Shown here in pieces: positions 18,523 to 27,979 of a stretch of 64,000 nt of DNA. The number at the start of each line of letters is the position of its first letter. The first letter of the stretch is position 1. Under the pieces are notes generated by a model. It was not told the origin of the DNA. It searched no databases and saw only the letters and a list, made by a program, of their open reading frames with translations. The translations under genes were made by a program, and so were the position numbers. Source of the stretch: Methylobacterium sp. GXS13 (GTDB taxonomy: Bacteria > Pseudomonadota > Alphaproteobacteria > Rhizobiales > Beijerinckiaceae); assembly GCF_001455965.1 (NCBI RefSeq), contig NZ_LKKO01000022.1, positions 32,987 through 96,986 of the forward strand, in the 5' to 3' direction.

Positions 18523-19503
18523 ATGCAACTCGGCATGATCGGCCTCGGCCGGATGGGCGGCAACATCGTCCGGCGCCTCCTGCGCGACGGGCACACAGCC
18601 GTGGTGTTCGACCAAAACCCGGCGGCAGTGGCCGGGCTGGTGGAGGCCGGCGCGGTCGGCGCATCGAGCCTGGAGGATCTGGTCGCCAAGCTCGAGGTTC
18701 CGCGTACCGCCTGGGTCATGCTGCCGGCGGGCGCGATCACCGAGGAGGCGGTCAAGGCGCTCTCCGACCTGATGCAGGCGGGCGACTGCGTCATCGACGG
18801 CGGCAATTCGTTCTACGGTGACGACGTACGCCGGGGGATCGAGCTGAAGGCCAAGGGCCTGCACTACGTCGACGTCGGTACCTCGGGGGGCGTCTGGGGG
18901 CTGGAGCGCGGCTATTGCATGATGATCGGTGGCGACACGGAGACCGTCGACCGCCTCGATCCGATCTTCAAGACCCTGGCGCCGGGCGTCGGCGACATCC
19001 CCAAGACGCCCAACCGCGAGGGTCGCGACCCCCGCGCCGAGCACGGCTACATCCATGCCGGGCCGATCGGCGCCGGCCATTTCGTGAAGATGGTCCATAA
19101 CGGCATCGAGTACGGCCTGATGCAGGCCTATGCCGAGGGCTTCGACATCCTGAAGCACGCCAATTCCGAGGCGCTCCCGGCCCAGCGCCGCTTCGACCTG
19201 AACATGGGCGACATCGCCGAGGTCTGGCGGCGCGGCAGCGTCGTCTCGTCCTGGCTGCTCGACCTGACCGCGCAAGCGCTCGCCGGCGACGAGAACCTTC
19301 AGGACTTCTCCGGCTACGTCGAAGATTCCGGCGAAGGCCGGTGGACGATCAACGCCGCCATCGAGGAGAGCGTGCCGGCCACCGTCCTGTCCAATGCCCT
19401 GTACCGCCGTTTCCGCTCCCGCGAGCAGGAAAGCTACGCCGACAAGCTCCTCTCGGCCATGCGCAAGGGATTCGGCGGCCACCAGGAACCGAAAAAGTCG
19501 TGA
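18523..19503 (+). CDS. gnd: 6-phosphogluconate dehydrogenase, decarboxylating (short form)
   Basis: About 326 residues. It converts 6-phosphogluconate to ribulose-5-phosphate with NAD(P)+. It starts [20 protein letters not shown], the Rossmann motif at the very N-terminus, with VVFDQNP after it. The catalytic region includes [33 protein letters not shown] and the lysine/asparagine segment [14 protein letters not shown]. It is the shorter form (about 300-330 residues) rather than the 470-residue enteric type. GAGGAG is nine bases before the ATG at 18523; an ATG at 18514 is too close to it. Confidence 0.92.
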   Translation: MQLGMIGLGRMGGNIVRRLLRDGHTAVVFDQNPAAVAGLVEAGAVGASSLEDLVAKLEVPRTAWVMLPAGAITEEAVKALSDLMQAGDCVIDGGNSFYGDDVRRGIELKAKGLHYVDVGTSGGVWGLERGYCMMIGGDTETVDRLDPIFKTLAPGVGDIPKTPNREGRDPRAEHGYIHAGPIGAGHFVKMVHNGIEYGLMQAYAEGFDILKHANSEALPAQRRFDLNMGDIAEVWRRGSVVSSWLLDLTAQALAGDENLQDFSGYVEDSGEGRWTINAAIEESVPATVLSNALYRRFRSREQESYADKLLSAMRKGFGGHQEPKKS

Positions 19504-19513
19504 GTACCGGCCG

Positions 19514-20239
19514 ATGAGCCTTCCCACCGGCACCCATGTCCTGCCCGATCCGTTGGCGGTCGCCCGCGAGGCGGCCGAGCGGCTGATCGTGGCCTGTGGC
19601 GAGACCGAGTCCGAGCGGATCGCGATCTGCCTGTCGGGAGGCTCGACCCCGAAGGTGCTCTACGGCCTCCTCGCCGGCCCGGACTATGCCGCGCGGGTAC
19701 CGTGGGAGCGGATCCACTGGTTCTTCGGTGACGACCGGGTGGTCCCCTGGGACGATGAGCGCAGCAATGTCCGGATGGTCCGCGAGGCGTTCGGGCACGG
19801 CTCCCGCATCCCCTCGACCCATCTGCACTTCATCCCCTCCGACGCGGGCGCGGAGGTCGGGGCCCGGGCCTACGAGCAGACCCTGCTCGACTTTTACGGG
19901 GCCGAAACCCTCGACCCCGTCCGGCCGCTGTTCGATCTTGTCCTGCTTGGCCTCGGTGAGGACGGTCACACCGCCTCCCTGTTCCCTGGCAAGCCGGCGG
20001 TCGATGAGACCGCGCGGCTGGTCGCCCCCGTGCCCGAGGCCGGTCTGGCGCCGTTCGTACCGCGCATCACGCTGACGCTCCCGGCCCTGGCCTCCTCGCG
20101 GCACGTGCTGTTCCTGGTCACCGGCGCCGGCAAGCGCCCTGCCCTCGCCCGTCTCGCCGCCGGGGAGGACCTGCCCGCGGGCCGAGTCGCCAGCATCGGC
20201 GACATGGCCTGGCTTCTCGACGTCGCTGCCGCTGGCTGA
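19514..20239 (+). CDS. pgl: 6-phosphogluconolactonase
   Basis: The 241-residue protein of the glucosamine-6-phosphate isomerase/DevB type hydrolyses 6-phosphogluconolactone to 6-phosphogluconate. Family motifs are ICLSGGSTPKVLYGLLA, WFFGDDRVVPWDDERSN and LGLGEDGHTASLFPG. It starts 10 bp after gnd and supplies its substrate, so the order gnd-pgl makes one functional unit. Glucose-6-phosphate dehydrogenase, which would precede it in the pathway, is not in the window. Confidence 0.93.
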   Translation: MSLPTGTHVLPDPLAVAREAAERLIVACGETESERIAICLSGGSTPKVLYGLLAGPDYAARVPWERIHWFFGDDRVVPWDDERSNVRMVREAFGHGSRIPSTHLHFIPSDAGAEVGARAYEQTLLDFYGAETLDPVRPLFDLVLLGLGEDGHTASLFPGKPAVDETARLVAPVPEAGLAPFVPRITLTLPALASSRHVLFLVTGAGKRPALARLAAGEDLPAGRVASIGDMAWLLDVAAAG

Positions 20240-20346
20240 GCCCTGACTCCACCGTTACGGTCTGGCAAGGCGCTCGCGCTAGACCGGTCGGACAGCTGCG
20301 CGGTCCGACCGCGTCGCGGGGGCGGTCCCATGCCACGAAGGGCCAG

Positions 20347-21414
20347 ATGCGCGCGGGCACCGTCGTCCTCTACACCGATCAGCCCACCCGCCGCGCCGAC
20401 CTCTTGCGCGCCCTCGAGCCGTTCGCGCCCTGCACGGTGCTGGACGCCGCCGCCTCGGCGCCCGTCGGATCCTGTCTTGCCCTGGTCGTCGACCTCGACC
20501 TACTCCAGCCGTCCCCGCTCGTCGGACTGCGGACGCTGATCGCCGCCTCCCCGGCCCTGCCGCGGATCTTCCTGATGCGCAGCATGGGCGCCCGCAGCCT
20601 CTCAGCGGCGCGCGGGCTCGGCGCCCGCCTCTGCCTGCCGGAGGATACGCCGGTGGAAACCGTGGCCGAGGCGCTGCGGGCGCAGCTATTGCCCACGGCT
20701 GCCACCGCGAAGCCCGTCGCGCGCGGCAACTCTCCGCTGGTCGTCCAGGCCGCCGACAAGGCCGGCGCGGTCATCGCCAACCTGCTCGATGCCGCACGAG
20801 ACTCGGGCACAGTCGATGCCGCCCTGGTCAATGACGGCCTGGAGCCGATCCTCGGGGCGATCGGCCAGGGTGGCCTGACCTCTTGGCTCGACACGGTGCG
20901 CGCCTACGACGACGCCACCTATCAGCATTGCCTGCTGGTGGCGGGCCTTGCCGCGACCTTCGCGATCGACCTCGGTTTCTCGGCAGCCGACCGCCAGCAA
21001 CTCGTGCGCGCCGCTCTGGTCCATGATGTCGGCAAGGCCAAGATCCCCCTCGCGATCCTGAATAAGGCCGGTCCCCTGGACCCGGTGGAGCGGGCGGTGA
21101 TGCGCACGCATGCCGCCCTGGGTCACCAGATCCTGGTCCAGGCCGGAGGCTTCGACGACGCCGTATTGAAGGTGGTGCGCCACCATCATGAATTGCTCGA
21201 CGGTTCGGGCTATCCGGACGGCCTCTCCGGCGACGCCATCGACGACATCGTCCGCCTGATCACCGTCTGCGACGTCTACGCCGCCCTGGTCGAGCGCCGT
21301 CCCTACCGGGCCCCGATGCCGGCCGCCGAGGCCGTGAGGATCCTCCACGGCATGGACGGCAAGCTCGACCGAGCCCTGGTGCGCGCCTTCGAGCGCTCCG
21401 TCGCGGGGTCCTGA
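20347..21414 (+). CDS. HD-GYP domain phosphodiesterase
   Basis: The 355-residue protein has an N-terminal, degenerate receiver-like region (about 1-115) and a C-terminal HD-GYP domain. The metal-binding signature is HDVGKAKIP, followed by RTHAALGH, then HHHELLDGSGYPDGLSGDAI with an intact GYP triplet. HD-GYP proteins with these residues usually hydrolyse cyclic di-GMP. The receiver-like part lacks a clear phosphorylatable pocket, so input may not be phosphorylation. It has no membrane segment. It stands alone, about 100 bp downstream of pgl, with AAGGG before the ATG. Confidence 0.88.
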   Translation: MRAGTVVLYTDQPTRRADLLRALEPFAPCTVLDAAASAPVGSCLALVVDLDLLQPSPLVGLRTLIAASPALPRIFLMRSMGARSLSAARGLGARLCLPEDTPVETVAEALRAQLLPTAATAKPVARGNSPLVVQAADKAGAVIANLLDAARDSGTVDAALVNDGLEPILGAIGQGGLTSWLDTVRAYDDATYQHCLLVAGLAATFAIDLGFSAADRQQLVRAALVHDVGKAKIPLAILNKAGPLDPVERAVMRTHAALGHQILVQAGGFDDAVLKVVRHHHELLDGSGYPDGLSGDAIDDIVRLITVCDVYAALVERRPYRAPMPAAEAVRILHGMDGKLDRALVRAFERSVAGS

Positions 21415-21460
21415 CCGACGCTGCTGGGTGCCGAAGCACGCCGGCCCCTTTCTCCCGCGC

Positions 21461-21552
21461 CGTCCTTGCGTGCGCAGCGAAGCAACCCAGGGAAACGCCA
21501 CCTTCGGAGATCACGCGCCGCACCGGGTTGCTTCGCTGCGCTCGCAACGACG
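21461..21552. repeat. Palindromic repeat, second family, copy 1
   Basis: Outer arms CGTCCTTGCG...AGCGAAGCAACCC and GGGTTGCTTCGCTGCG...AACGACG are inverted. It is about 92 bp and about 80% alike, by eye, to the copy at 22338-22430. It lies in the 387-bp gap upstream of the cysteine-dioxygenase-like gene. Elements with GTCATTGCGAGCG...GAAGCAA arms are common between alphaproteobacterial genes. The rest of the gap shows nothing else recognisable. Confidence 0.8.
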
Positions 21553-21801
21553 GTGGTTGAGCGGCGCACGGATCGATTGGCCTCGCATATAGCGGGATGC
21601 CATACATTGCGCCTCTGGAGCGAGATGGGCCAACGCCTGACGCATCTCGTCCGTTGGGAGAAATGTAATTTCGCCGGCATGCCATTTTGCGCAATCGCAT
21701 TGCTTGCTCGGGCCCTTCTTGCGCGAACTTCGCAACCCGTCTCCCGCACCTCCACGCTAGGCTTCGTCCAGCCTGACGGAGCGCATCTGAGGAGATCGCG
21801 A

Positions 21802-22323
21802 ATGACCCCGCTGACCCATCCGGCCGAAGTCGAGGCGATGCTGGCGGATCTCGCGCTTGCAGCCCGGCGCTCTTCGGACGCCTACCTGGCTTCTGCCCGG
21901 ACGACCCTACTCAATATCCTGGTGCGGCCGGACTTGCTGGACCGGACGCGGCTCGTCGCGCCGCCCGGGGGGCTCGGCCGCAACCTGCTGTTCGGCAACC
22001 GAGCGCTCAGCGTCTGGGCCATGGTGTGGAGCCCCGGTGCGGTCACGCCCGTGCACGATCACCACTGCTCCTGCTGCTTCGGCCTGCTCAGCGGCAGCCT
22101 GCGCGAGACCTGGTATCGCCCGATCAGCGAGACGCACGCGGTCGCGACCCTGGATGTGGTTCGCAGCCCGGGCTACGTGGCCTGCATGATGCCGTCGGGA
22201 CCGAACCTGCACCGGATCGCCAATGATGGCCCGGACCCGGCGATCTCGATCCATGTCTACGGTTACGATCACCGGGAGCAGGCTTCCTCGATCGACCGCA
22301 CCTACGCGATCGCGGAGGGGTGA
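21802..22323 (+). CDS. Cysteine dioxygenase-like cupin protein
   Basis: The 173-residue protein carries a cupin core matching the cysteine dioxygenase family. WSPGAVTPVHDHHCSCC supplies two of the three iron-binding histidines, and PSGPNLHRIAND supplies the third. Enzymes of this type oxidise cysteine or other small thiols to sulfinates. The length is near that of bacterial homologues. The start at 21802 has GGAGA seven bases upstream. Substrate specificity is unknown; 3-mercaptopropionate dioxygenases look similar. The gene is flanked on both sides by copies of one repeat family. Confidence 0.82.
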   Translation: MTPLTHPAEVEAMLADLALAARRSSDAYLASARTTLLNILVRPDLLDRTRLVAPPGGLGRNLLFGNRALSVWAMVWSPGAVTPVHDHHCSCCFGLLSGSLRETWYRPISETHAVATLDVVRSPGYVACMMPSGPNLHRIANDGPDPAISIHVYGYDHREQASSIDRTYAIAEG

Positions 22324-22337
22324 CGTGACACCCACGC

Positions 22338-22430
22338 CGTCATTGCGAGCGGAGCGAAGCAACCTAGGGAAACGCCAGCGTTCTGAGACCGCCCGCGACA
22401 CTGGGTTGCTTCGCTATGCTCGCAATGACG
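22338..22430. repeat. Palindromic repeat, second family, copy 2
   Basis: Begins CGTCATTGCGAGCGGAGCG and ends TGCTCGCAATGACG; the inner arms are GAAGCAACC and GGTTGCTTC. About 93 bp, starting 14 bp after the cysteine-dioxygenase-like stop. It may also act as a hairpin terminator there. Confidence 0.85.
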
Positions 22431-22465
22431 GTGGAAGCGGTCACCGATCGTCCAACCCGTAACCA

Positions 22466-22927
22466 TCACTCCATGTAGATCGTCGGCACGGCAGTCGTAT
22501 ACTTCATCTCCTCCATAGCGATGGAGGAGGACAGGTTCGAGAATTCGAGCTTGGCGATGAGCCGCTGGTAGACGGCATCGTAGGTCTCGATGTCGGGTAC
22601 GACGATGCGCAGCAGGTAGTCGATCTCGCCGGTCAGGCGCCAGGCCTCGACGATCTCCGGGAAGCCGGCGACCACCCGGCGGAACGCGTCGGACCAGTCG
22701 GCCGCGTGGCGGGGTGCCTTCACGGCCACGAACACCGTGGTCGGCACGTTGACCTTGCGCCGGTCCACCAGGGCGACCCGGCCGCGGATCACGCCGGCGG
22801 CCTCCAGCTTCTTAACCCGGCGCCAGCACGGCGCTGCGCTCACGCCGACCCGCTCAGCCAGCTCGGCGACCGGCAGTGTCGCGTCCTGCTGGAGAACGTC
22901 CAGGATTTTTCGGTCCACCGCGTCCAT
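22466..22927 (-). CDS. Lrp/AsnC family transcriptional regulator
   Basis: The 153-residue protein has an N-terminal winged helix-turn-helix (DRKILDVLQQDATLPVAEL, then GVSAAPCWRRVKKLEAAGVI) and a C-terminal RAM/AsnC ligand domain with EAWRLTGEIDYLLRIVVPD. It is a standard-length Lrp-like regulator that would bind an amino acid. It is convergent with the cysteine-dioxygenase-like gene and lies 38 bp downstream of dcd on the same strand, so neither neighbour is an obvious target. Confidence 0.9.
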   Translation of the reverse strand: MDAVDRKILDVLQQDATLPVAELAERVGVSAAPCWRRVKKLEAAGVIRGRVALVDRRKVNVPTTVFVAVKAPRHAADWSDAFRRVVAGFPEIVEAWRLTGEIDYLLRIVVPDIETYDAVYQRLIAKLEFSNLSSSIAMEEMKYTTAVPTIYME

Positions 22928-22965
22928 GCGAAAGCTGCTCCCGCGCGGGGTTCGGGCTGCCCGAG

Positions 22966-24105
22966 CTACAGGAAGAAGTGCTTCGAGAGCTTCAACCCCT
23001 GGGCCTGGTAGTTCGAGCCGGCCCCCGCTCCATAGAGTGTCTTGGGGACCGCCAGCATCCGCTCGTAGACGAGCCGGCCGACGATCTGGCCGTCCTCCAG
23101 CAGGAACGGCACGTCGCGGGAGCGGACTTCGAGCACCGCGCGGGCGCCCGCCCCGCCGGCTCCGGCATGGCCGAAACCGGGATCGAAGAATCCGGCGTAA
23201 TGCACACGGAACTCGCCGACCAGCGGATCGAACGGCACCATCTCGGCGGCGTGGTCCGGGGGGACCTGCACCGATTCTTTCGACGCCAGGATGTAGAACT
23301 GGCCGGGATCAAGGATCAGGGCGCCCGAGCCGTCGGCCGCCAGGGGCTCCCAGAAATCCACCGCCCGGTGGCGGCCCGGGGCGTCGACATCGACAAGTCC
23401 GGTATGGCGCTTCGCCCGGTAGCCGATCAGGCCATCGAATCCGGACAGGTCCACCGAGACCGCGAGGCCGCCCTGGAAGGACGGGGCGTTGGAATCGACC
23501 AGGGCCGAGCGCAGGTGCAGCTGGCCGAGTTCCGTTTCGGTCAGCCGCGGCGACCCCTGGCGGAAGCGGATCTGCGACAGGCGCGATCCGGTCCGGACCA
23601 GCACCGGGAAGGTGCGCGGCGAGATCTCCGCGTAGAGCGGCCCGGTATATCCGGGCTCGACTTGGTCGAATGCCTCGCCGCGGTCGGTAATCACCCGGGT
23701 GAACACGTCGATCCGGCCGGTGGAGCTCTTCGGGTTCGCGGCCGCCGCAAGGTTGCCCGGCAGCGCTAGGCTCTCCTGCAATTCGGCGATGTAGACGCAG
23801 CCCGTCTCCAGTACCGCGCCGGGGCGCAGGTCAATCTTGTGCAGTGACAGACGCTCGACGCAGGCCTGGACCGTCCGGGTCGCCCCCGGAAGGAAGCTGG
23901 TGCGGACCCGGTAGGCGGTCGCGCCGAGGCGCAGGTCGAGGCTCGCCGGCTGGATCTGGTCGCCCGCAAAAGCCTCGGCCACTCGGATACCACCAGCCTG
24001 CGCCAACGCGGCGATCGCCTCGGCCGGCAGGATGCCGGAGAGGGTCCCGGCGCTCGAATCGGTGGTGCCCGACTCGGCGGCCTGCTTGCCTGCGCCCGCG
24101 TTCAT
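22966..24105 (-). CDS. dcd: dCTP deaminase, long two-domain form
   Basis: The 379-residue protein converts dCTP to dUTP for thymidylate synthesis. It has two dUTPase-like jelly-roll halves. The first contains IQPASLDLRLG, NPKSSTGRIDVFTRVI and GYTGPLYAEISPRTFPV; the second repeats the fold. Ordinary Dcd proteins are about 190 residues, whereas this long form is common in alphaproteobacteria. It is monocistronic or upstream of the Lrp gene, and is divergent from apaG across a 262-bp gap. Confidence 0.88.
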   Translation of the reverse strand: MNAGAGKQAAESGTTDSSAGTLSGILPAEAIAALAQAGGIRVAEAFAGDQIQPASLDLRLGATAYRVRTSFLPGATRTVQACVERLSLHKIDLRPGAVLETGCVYIAELQESLALPGNLAAAANPKSSTGRIDVFTRVITDRGEAFDQVEPGYTGPLYAEISPRTFPVLVRTGSRLSQIRFRQGSPRLTETELGQLHLRSALVDSNAPSFQGGLAVSVDLSGFDGLIGYRAKRHTGLVDVDAPGRHRAVDFWEPLAADGSGALILDPGQFYILASKESVQVPPDHAAEMVPFDPLVGEFRVHYAGFFDPGFGHAGAGGAGARAVLEVRSRDVPFLLEDGQIVGRLVYERMLAVPKTLYGAGAGSNYQAQGLKLSKHFFL

Positions 24106-24367
24106 CGCGCCTCGACTCCTTCGCGCGCCTCCGGGTGGATCCGCGTCCGGATACGTTCTCCGCCGGGACTGGCTAATGTCGGCTTAATCGGGTGCGCGAG
24201 GCGCCCGGCGCCGCACTCGGATCCCATCGAATGGGCCTGCGGCATCATCCACGCGAGGTAGTCCGCCGCAATTGACGGGGATTTCACCGCCTACTACCAC
24301 CGCCTGTGAAGCGTGTTCAGTTCGTTTTCATCGAATCGCACCGTTCGAAGAAGGGCCTTATAGGGCG

Positions 24368-24760
24368 ATGTACAAGGCCGAGACGCGGGGAATTCGTGTG
24401 ACCGTTCAGCCGCGCTTCGTCGAGGAAGAGTCCTCGCCGAACGAGAGCCGATACTTCTTCGCTTACACGGTCGAGATCGTGAACACCGGCAGCGAGCAGG
24501 TGCAGCTGCGCTCCCGCCACTGGCGCATCATCGACGGCCATGGGGCCTGCCAGGAAGTGCGCGGCACCGGTGTGGTCGGCAAGCAACCCGTGCTGGAGCC
24601 GGGCGAGTCCTTCTGCTACACGAGCGGCTGCCCGCTCAACACGCCCGATGGCTTGATGGCTGGCAGCTACACCATGGCGACAGTGGCCGGCGAAAGCTTC
24701 GAGGCCGAGATTCCCGCCTTCTCCCTCGACAGTCCGCACGTCCGCCGAAGCCTGCACTGA
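24368..24760 (+). CDS. apaG: ApaG family protein
   Basis: The 130-residue protein is a single fibronectin-III-like ApaG domain: VTVQPRFVEEESSP, YFFAYTVEIVNTGSEQVQL, SRHWRIIDGHG and the glycine-rich PGESFCYTSGCPLNTPDG. Function is not firmly known; homologues are linked to cobalt/magnesium resistance and Ap4A metabolism in enterics. The ATG at 24368 gives the normal family length; an upstream in-frame ATG at 24272 would add 32 unlikely residues. It is followed after 35 bp by argE. Confidence 0.92.
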   Translation: MYKAETRGIRVTVQPRFVEEESSPNESRYFFAYTVEIVNTGSEQVQLRSRHWRIIDGHGACQEVRGTGVVGKQPVLEPGESFCYTSGCPLNTPDGLMAGSYTMATVAGESFEAEIPAFSLDSPHVRRSLH

Positions 24761-24795
24761 GGTTCCGGTTCCGGGGCCTCGCTCCGGAGGGATCC

Positions 24796-25965
24796 ATGTC
24801 TGGGAACGGCGAGCGGCTCAGTCCGCTCGACATGCTCGCCCGCCTCGTGTCGTTTGATGCCGAGAGCGACAGGTCGAACCTCGCCCTGATCGATTCCGTC
24901 TGCGCCTATCTCGACGGTTGGGGTGTCCCCTACCTGCGTTTGCCGAACGCCGCCGGCGACAAGGCGGCGCTGTTCGCCACGATTGGTTCGATGATCGAGG
25001 GCGGTGTCGTCCTCTCCGGCCATACCGACGTGGTCCCGGTGGCGGGCCAGTCCTGGACCAGCGACCCCTTCACCCTGCGCATCGCCGACGGCCGGGCCTA
25101 TGGCCGCGGCGCGGTCGACATGAAGGCCTTCGACGCCTTGGCGCTGGCGCTCGTGCCCGACATGCTGGCGGCTAATCTCAAACGGCCGATCCACATCCTG
25201 CTGTCCTACGACGAGGAGACCACCTGCCTCGGCTCGATGGACGCGATTACGCGGTTCGGCGCCGACCTGCCGCGCCCCGGCGCCGTGATCGTCGGCGAGC
25301 CGACCGGGATGGAGGTGGCGGACGCGCACAAGAGCATCGTCACCTGCCTGACCACGGTTCACGGCCATGAGGCCCATTCCGCCCGGCCGGCTCTGGGGGC
25401 GAACGCGGTGGCGGCGGCCTGCGAACTGGTCGCCGGCCTCAACCGGATCGCCGATCGGATGATCGAGCGCGGCGACGCGTCGGGGCGGTTCGATCCGGCC
25501 GCGACCACAATCCATGTCGGGACGATCCAGGGCGGCACGGCGCGCAACATCCTCGCCAAGGAATGTCGCTTTCACTGGGAGTATCGCGGCCTGCCGGATC
25601 TCGACCCGGGCGAGATCCCACGCCTGTTCGCCGAGGAGGTCGAACGGGTGACGCGCGAGCGCCTGAACCGCTACGGTGATTACGGGCGAATCGAAACGCT
25701 CGAGGAGGTCGATATTCCGGGGCTCGCCCCCGAACCCGGATCCGAGGCCGAACGGCTGTGCCTACGGCTCGCTGGACGCAACCGCACCATCGCGGTGCCC
25801 TACGCCACTGAGGCCGGGCGCTTCCAGCAGGCGGGGATCCCGACGGTCGTGTGCGGACCGGGTGACATTGCCCAGGCCCACCAACCCGATGAATTCATCA
25901 CCCTCGACGCGCTCGACAAGGGCGAGCGGTTCCTGAGGGCCCTGATCGAGGCTTACGCGTCATGA
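24796..25965 (+). CDS. argE: Acetylornithine deacetylase
   Basis: The 389-residue M20-family metallohydrolase hydrolyses N-acetylornithine to ornithine. It shows [10 protein letters not shown] and [15 protein letters not shown] (metal His and Asp), then [11 protein letters not shown] with the catalytic Glu pair, and [18 protein letters not shown]. The C-terminal [20 protein letters not shown] matches ArgE rather than DapE. argF and argD are nearby, supporting an arginine role. Its stop overlaps the speG start (ATGA). Confidence 0.9.
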   Translation: MSGNGERLSPLDMLARLVSFDAESDRSNLALIDSVCAYLDGWGVPYLRLPNAAGDKAALFATIGSMIEGGVVLSGHTDVVPVAGQSWTSDPFTLRIADGRAYGRGAVDMKAFDALALALVPDMLAANLKRPIHILLSYDEETTCLGSMDAITRFGADLPRPGAVIVGEPTGMEVADAHKSIVTCLTTVHGHEAHSARPALGANAVAAACELVAGLNRIADRMIERGDASGRFDPAATTIHVGTIQGGTARNILAKECRFHWEYRGLPDLDPGEIPRLFAEEVERVTRERLNRYGDYGRIETLEEVDIPGLAPEPGSEAERLCLRLAGRNRTIAVPYATEAGRFQQAGIPTVVCGPGDIAQAHQPDEFITLDALDKGERFLRALIEAYAS

Positions 25966-26528
25966 ACGCGCTCACCGGCATCACCATCAAGCTGCGACCG
26001 CTCGAACGCGAGGACCTGCGCTTCGTCCACCAGCTCAACAACAACGACAGCATCATGCGCTACTGGTTCGAGGAGGCCTACGAGTCCTTCGCCGAACTGC
26101 AGCAGCTCTACGAGCGCAACATCCACAACCAGACCGAGCGCCGCTTCATCGTGGCCGATCCGACCGGCGAGCCCGCGGGGCTGATCGAGCTCGTCGAGAT
26201 CAACCACCTGCACCGGCGCTGTGAATTCCAGATCGCGATCCACCCGAGCTTTCAGGGCCGGGGCTACGCTTGGCAGGCAACGCGGATCGCCATGGATTAT
26301 GCGTTCAGCGTCCTCAACATCCACAAGCTGTACCTGCACGTGGACCGCGACAATGCGCGAGCGGTGCGCATCTACGAGCGCTGCGGCTTCCACCCCGAAG
26401 GCGTCCTGAAGGACGAGTTCTTCGTGAACGGCCGCTATCGTGATGCTGTGCGGATGTGCCTGTTCCAGCCCGATTACCTCAAGAACCGCGGCCGCGGCGA
26501 CATCGCCGAACCGGTGCTGAAGGTCTGA
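25962..26528 (+). CDS. speG: Spermidine N-acetyltransferase SpeG
   Basis: The 188-residue GNAT protein closely follows enteric SpeG along its length: [70 protein letters not shown] and [10 protein letters not shown]. SpeG acetylates spermidine and spermine with acetyl-CoA. It is coupled to argE by a 4-bp overlap. Ornithine made by ArgE feeds polyamine synthesis, so a link through polyamine balance is plausible but inferred. Confidence 0.92.
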   Translation: MNALTGITIKLRPLEREDLRFVHQLNNNDSIMRYWFEEAYESFAELQQLYERNIHNQTERRFIVADPTGEPAGLIELVEINHLHRRCEFQIAIHPSFQGRGYAWQATRIAMDYAFSVLNIHKLYLHVDRDNARAVRIYERCGFHPEGVLKDEFFVNGRYRDAVRMCLFQPDYLKNRGRGDIAEPVLKV

Positions 26529-26582
26529 GCGAAACCACGCGGAAGGGGTCGCCCAGGCCCATTCGTGTTTCCGGGGCGACCC

Positions 26583-26615
26583 GGCGGGCGAGCTCCGCAT
26601 GCGGCGCTGCCCGCC
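26583..26615. terminator. Possible bidirectional terminator between speG and hslO
   Basis: GGCGGGC at 26583-26589 pairs with GCCCGCC at 26609-26615, and inner AGC/GCT pairs extend it. It lies between two convergent genes. No T tract follows on either strand, so this is weak. Confidence 0.3.
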
Positions 26616-26666
26616 CGGTGATCTTGTTGCCGGCCTGCGCGCTCCCGCCTACTCCCCATGGAACCG

Positions 26667-27701
26667 CTACTGATTCGGCTGTCCGCCGATCTCGGCCTCG
26701 ACCTCTTGTGGGTCGAGATCGTAGCGGCGGGAGCAGAATTCGCAGGTGATGACGATGCGGCCGTCATCCGCCACGATGTCCTGGCGCTCCTGCGGCGAGA
26801 ACGAGCGGATCATACCCATCACCCGCTCCCGCGAGCAGCGGCAGGCCTCCTGCACCGGCTGGCGGTCGAACACCCGCACCCCGCGCTCATGGAACAGCCG
26901 GTAGAGCAGGCGCTCGCTCGACACGCTTGGATCGACCAGTTCATGATCCTCCACAGTGCCGACGAGGGAGCGCGCCTCGACCCAGGCATCGTCCTCGACG
27001 GCCTGCCCGGACAGGTGCGTGTGGCCCTCCGGGATGTCGCCCGGCGGAAGGTCAGCCAGGCGGGCGCGGTCGATCGACTGGGGCAGGAACTGCACGAGCA
27101 GGCCACCGGCGCGCCAACGGCCGGTGCCCTCTTCCACCGCTTCGGCCACGGCGAGGCGCACCTGCGTCGGGATCTGCTCGGACTGGCGAAAATACTGGTG
27201 CGCGGCTTCCTCCAGGCTCTGGCCTTCCAGCGCGACGACACCCTGGTAGCGGCTGGCCGCAGAGCCCTGGTCGATGGTCATGGCCAGATGGCCGGCACCG
27301 ATCAGGTCGGCATCCTTCAGGGGGCGCTCACCCAGGGCGGCGACCCGTTCCGCGTCGAACCGCGCGGTGGCGCGCAGGCGGTCGGGCGCCTCGAAATCGA
27401 CCACGATCATCGCCACCGGGCCGTCGGTCTTGGTCTGGAGCTGGAACCGGCCTTCGAACTTGAGCGACGAGCCGAGCAGCACCGTCAGCGCGGCGGCCTC
27501 GCCCAGGAGCCGGGCGACCGAATCGGGGTAGCCATGGCGGCGCAGGATCGTGTCCACCGCGGGACCGAGCCGGACCAGGCGCCCGCGCACGTCGAGGGCC
27601 TCGCCCTCGAAGGGCAGGACGGCATCGTCCGCGCCGTCGTGGCCGTTGCCGACAGGTTGCCCGGCTTGCGTCTGGGATTGCGACTCTGGTCCTGAGGTCA
27701 T
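26667..27701 (-). CDS. hslO: Hsp33 redox-regulated chaperone
   Basis: The 344-residue protein is an Hsp33 chaperone that is switched on by oxidation. The zinc redox switch is intact at the C-terminus: CRC (EACRCSRERV) and CEFC, about 30 residues apart. Upstream are the Hsp33 core segments LLGEAAALTVLLGSSLKFEGRF and QFLPQS. It has an extra acidic/Gln-rich N-terminal tail of about 30 residues. The ATG at 27701 starts MTSGPES; longer in-frame extensions run through low-quality sequence. It is downstream of argF on the same strand. Confidence 0.92.
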   Translation of the reverse strand: MTSGPESQSQTQAGQPVGNGHDGADDAVLPFEGEALDVRGRLVRLGPAVDTILRRHGYPDSVARLLGEAAALTVLLGSSLKFEGRFQLQTKTDGPVAMIVVDFEAPDRLRATARFDAERVAALGERPLKDADLIGAGHLAMTIDQGSAASRYQGVVALEGQSLEEAAHQYFRQSEQIPTQVRLAVAEAVEEGTGRWRAGGLLVQFLPQSIDRARLADLPPGDIPEGHTHLSGQAVEDDAWVEARSLVGTVEDHELVDPSVSSERLLYRLFHERGVRVFDRQPVQEACRCSRERVMGMIRSFSPQERQDIVADDGRIVITCEFCSRRYDLDPQEVEAEIGGQPNQ

Positions 27702-27979
27702 GCCCGCTCCGATCGATACGTCCGGCTCCTGCGGCGGCCGCTCCGACGTGCCGGGGCGCAGATCCCGCTCCGGCGAGGAGCGAGATGGCGTGAGGAACAG
27801 GGCCCGTCCGGAACGATCTGATCCCTCACCCCGCCCGCGCCCGCACGGGAGAGGGGGCGCATCGCGCCACATCCGTCGCCGGGATGCTGCCATCCGGCAG
27901 CCGTGATGGGGATACGGGCCGCAAACGCCACCCGCTTAGACGCATATGGGGCGCGATGCCGGAAAGCGCGAGCCCGGGA

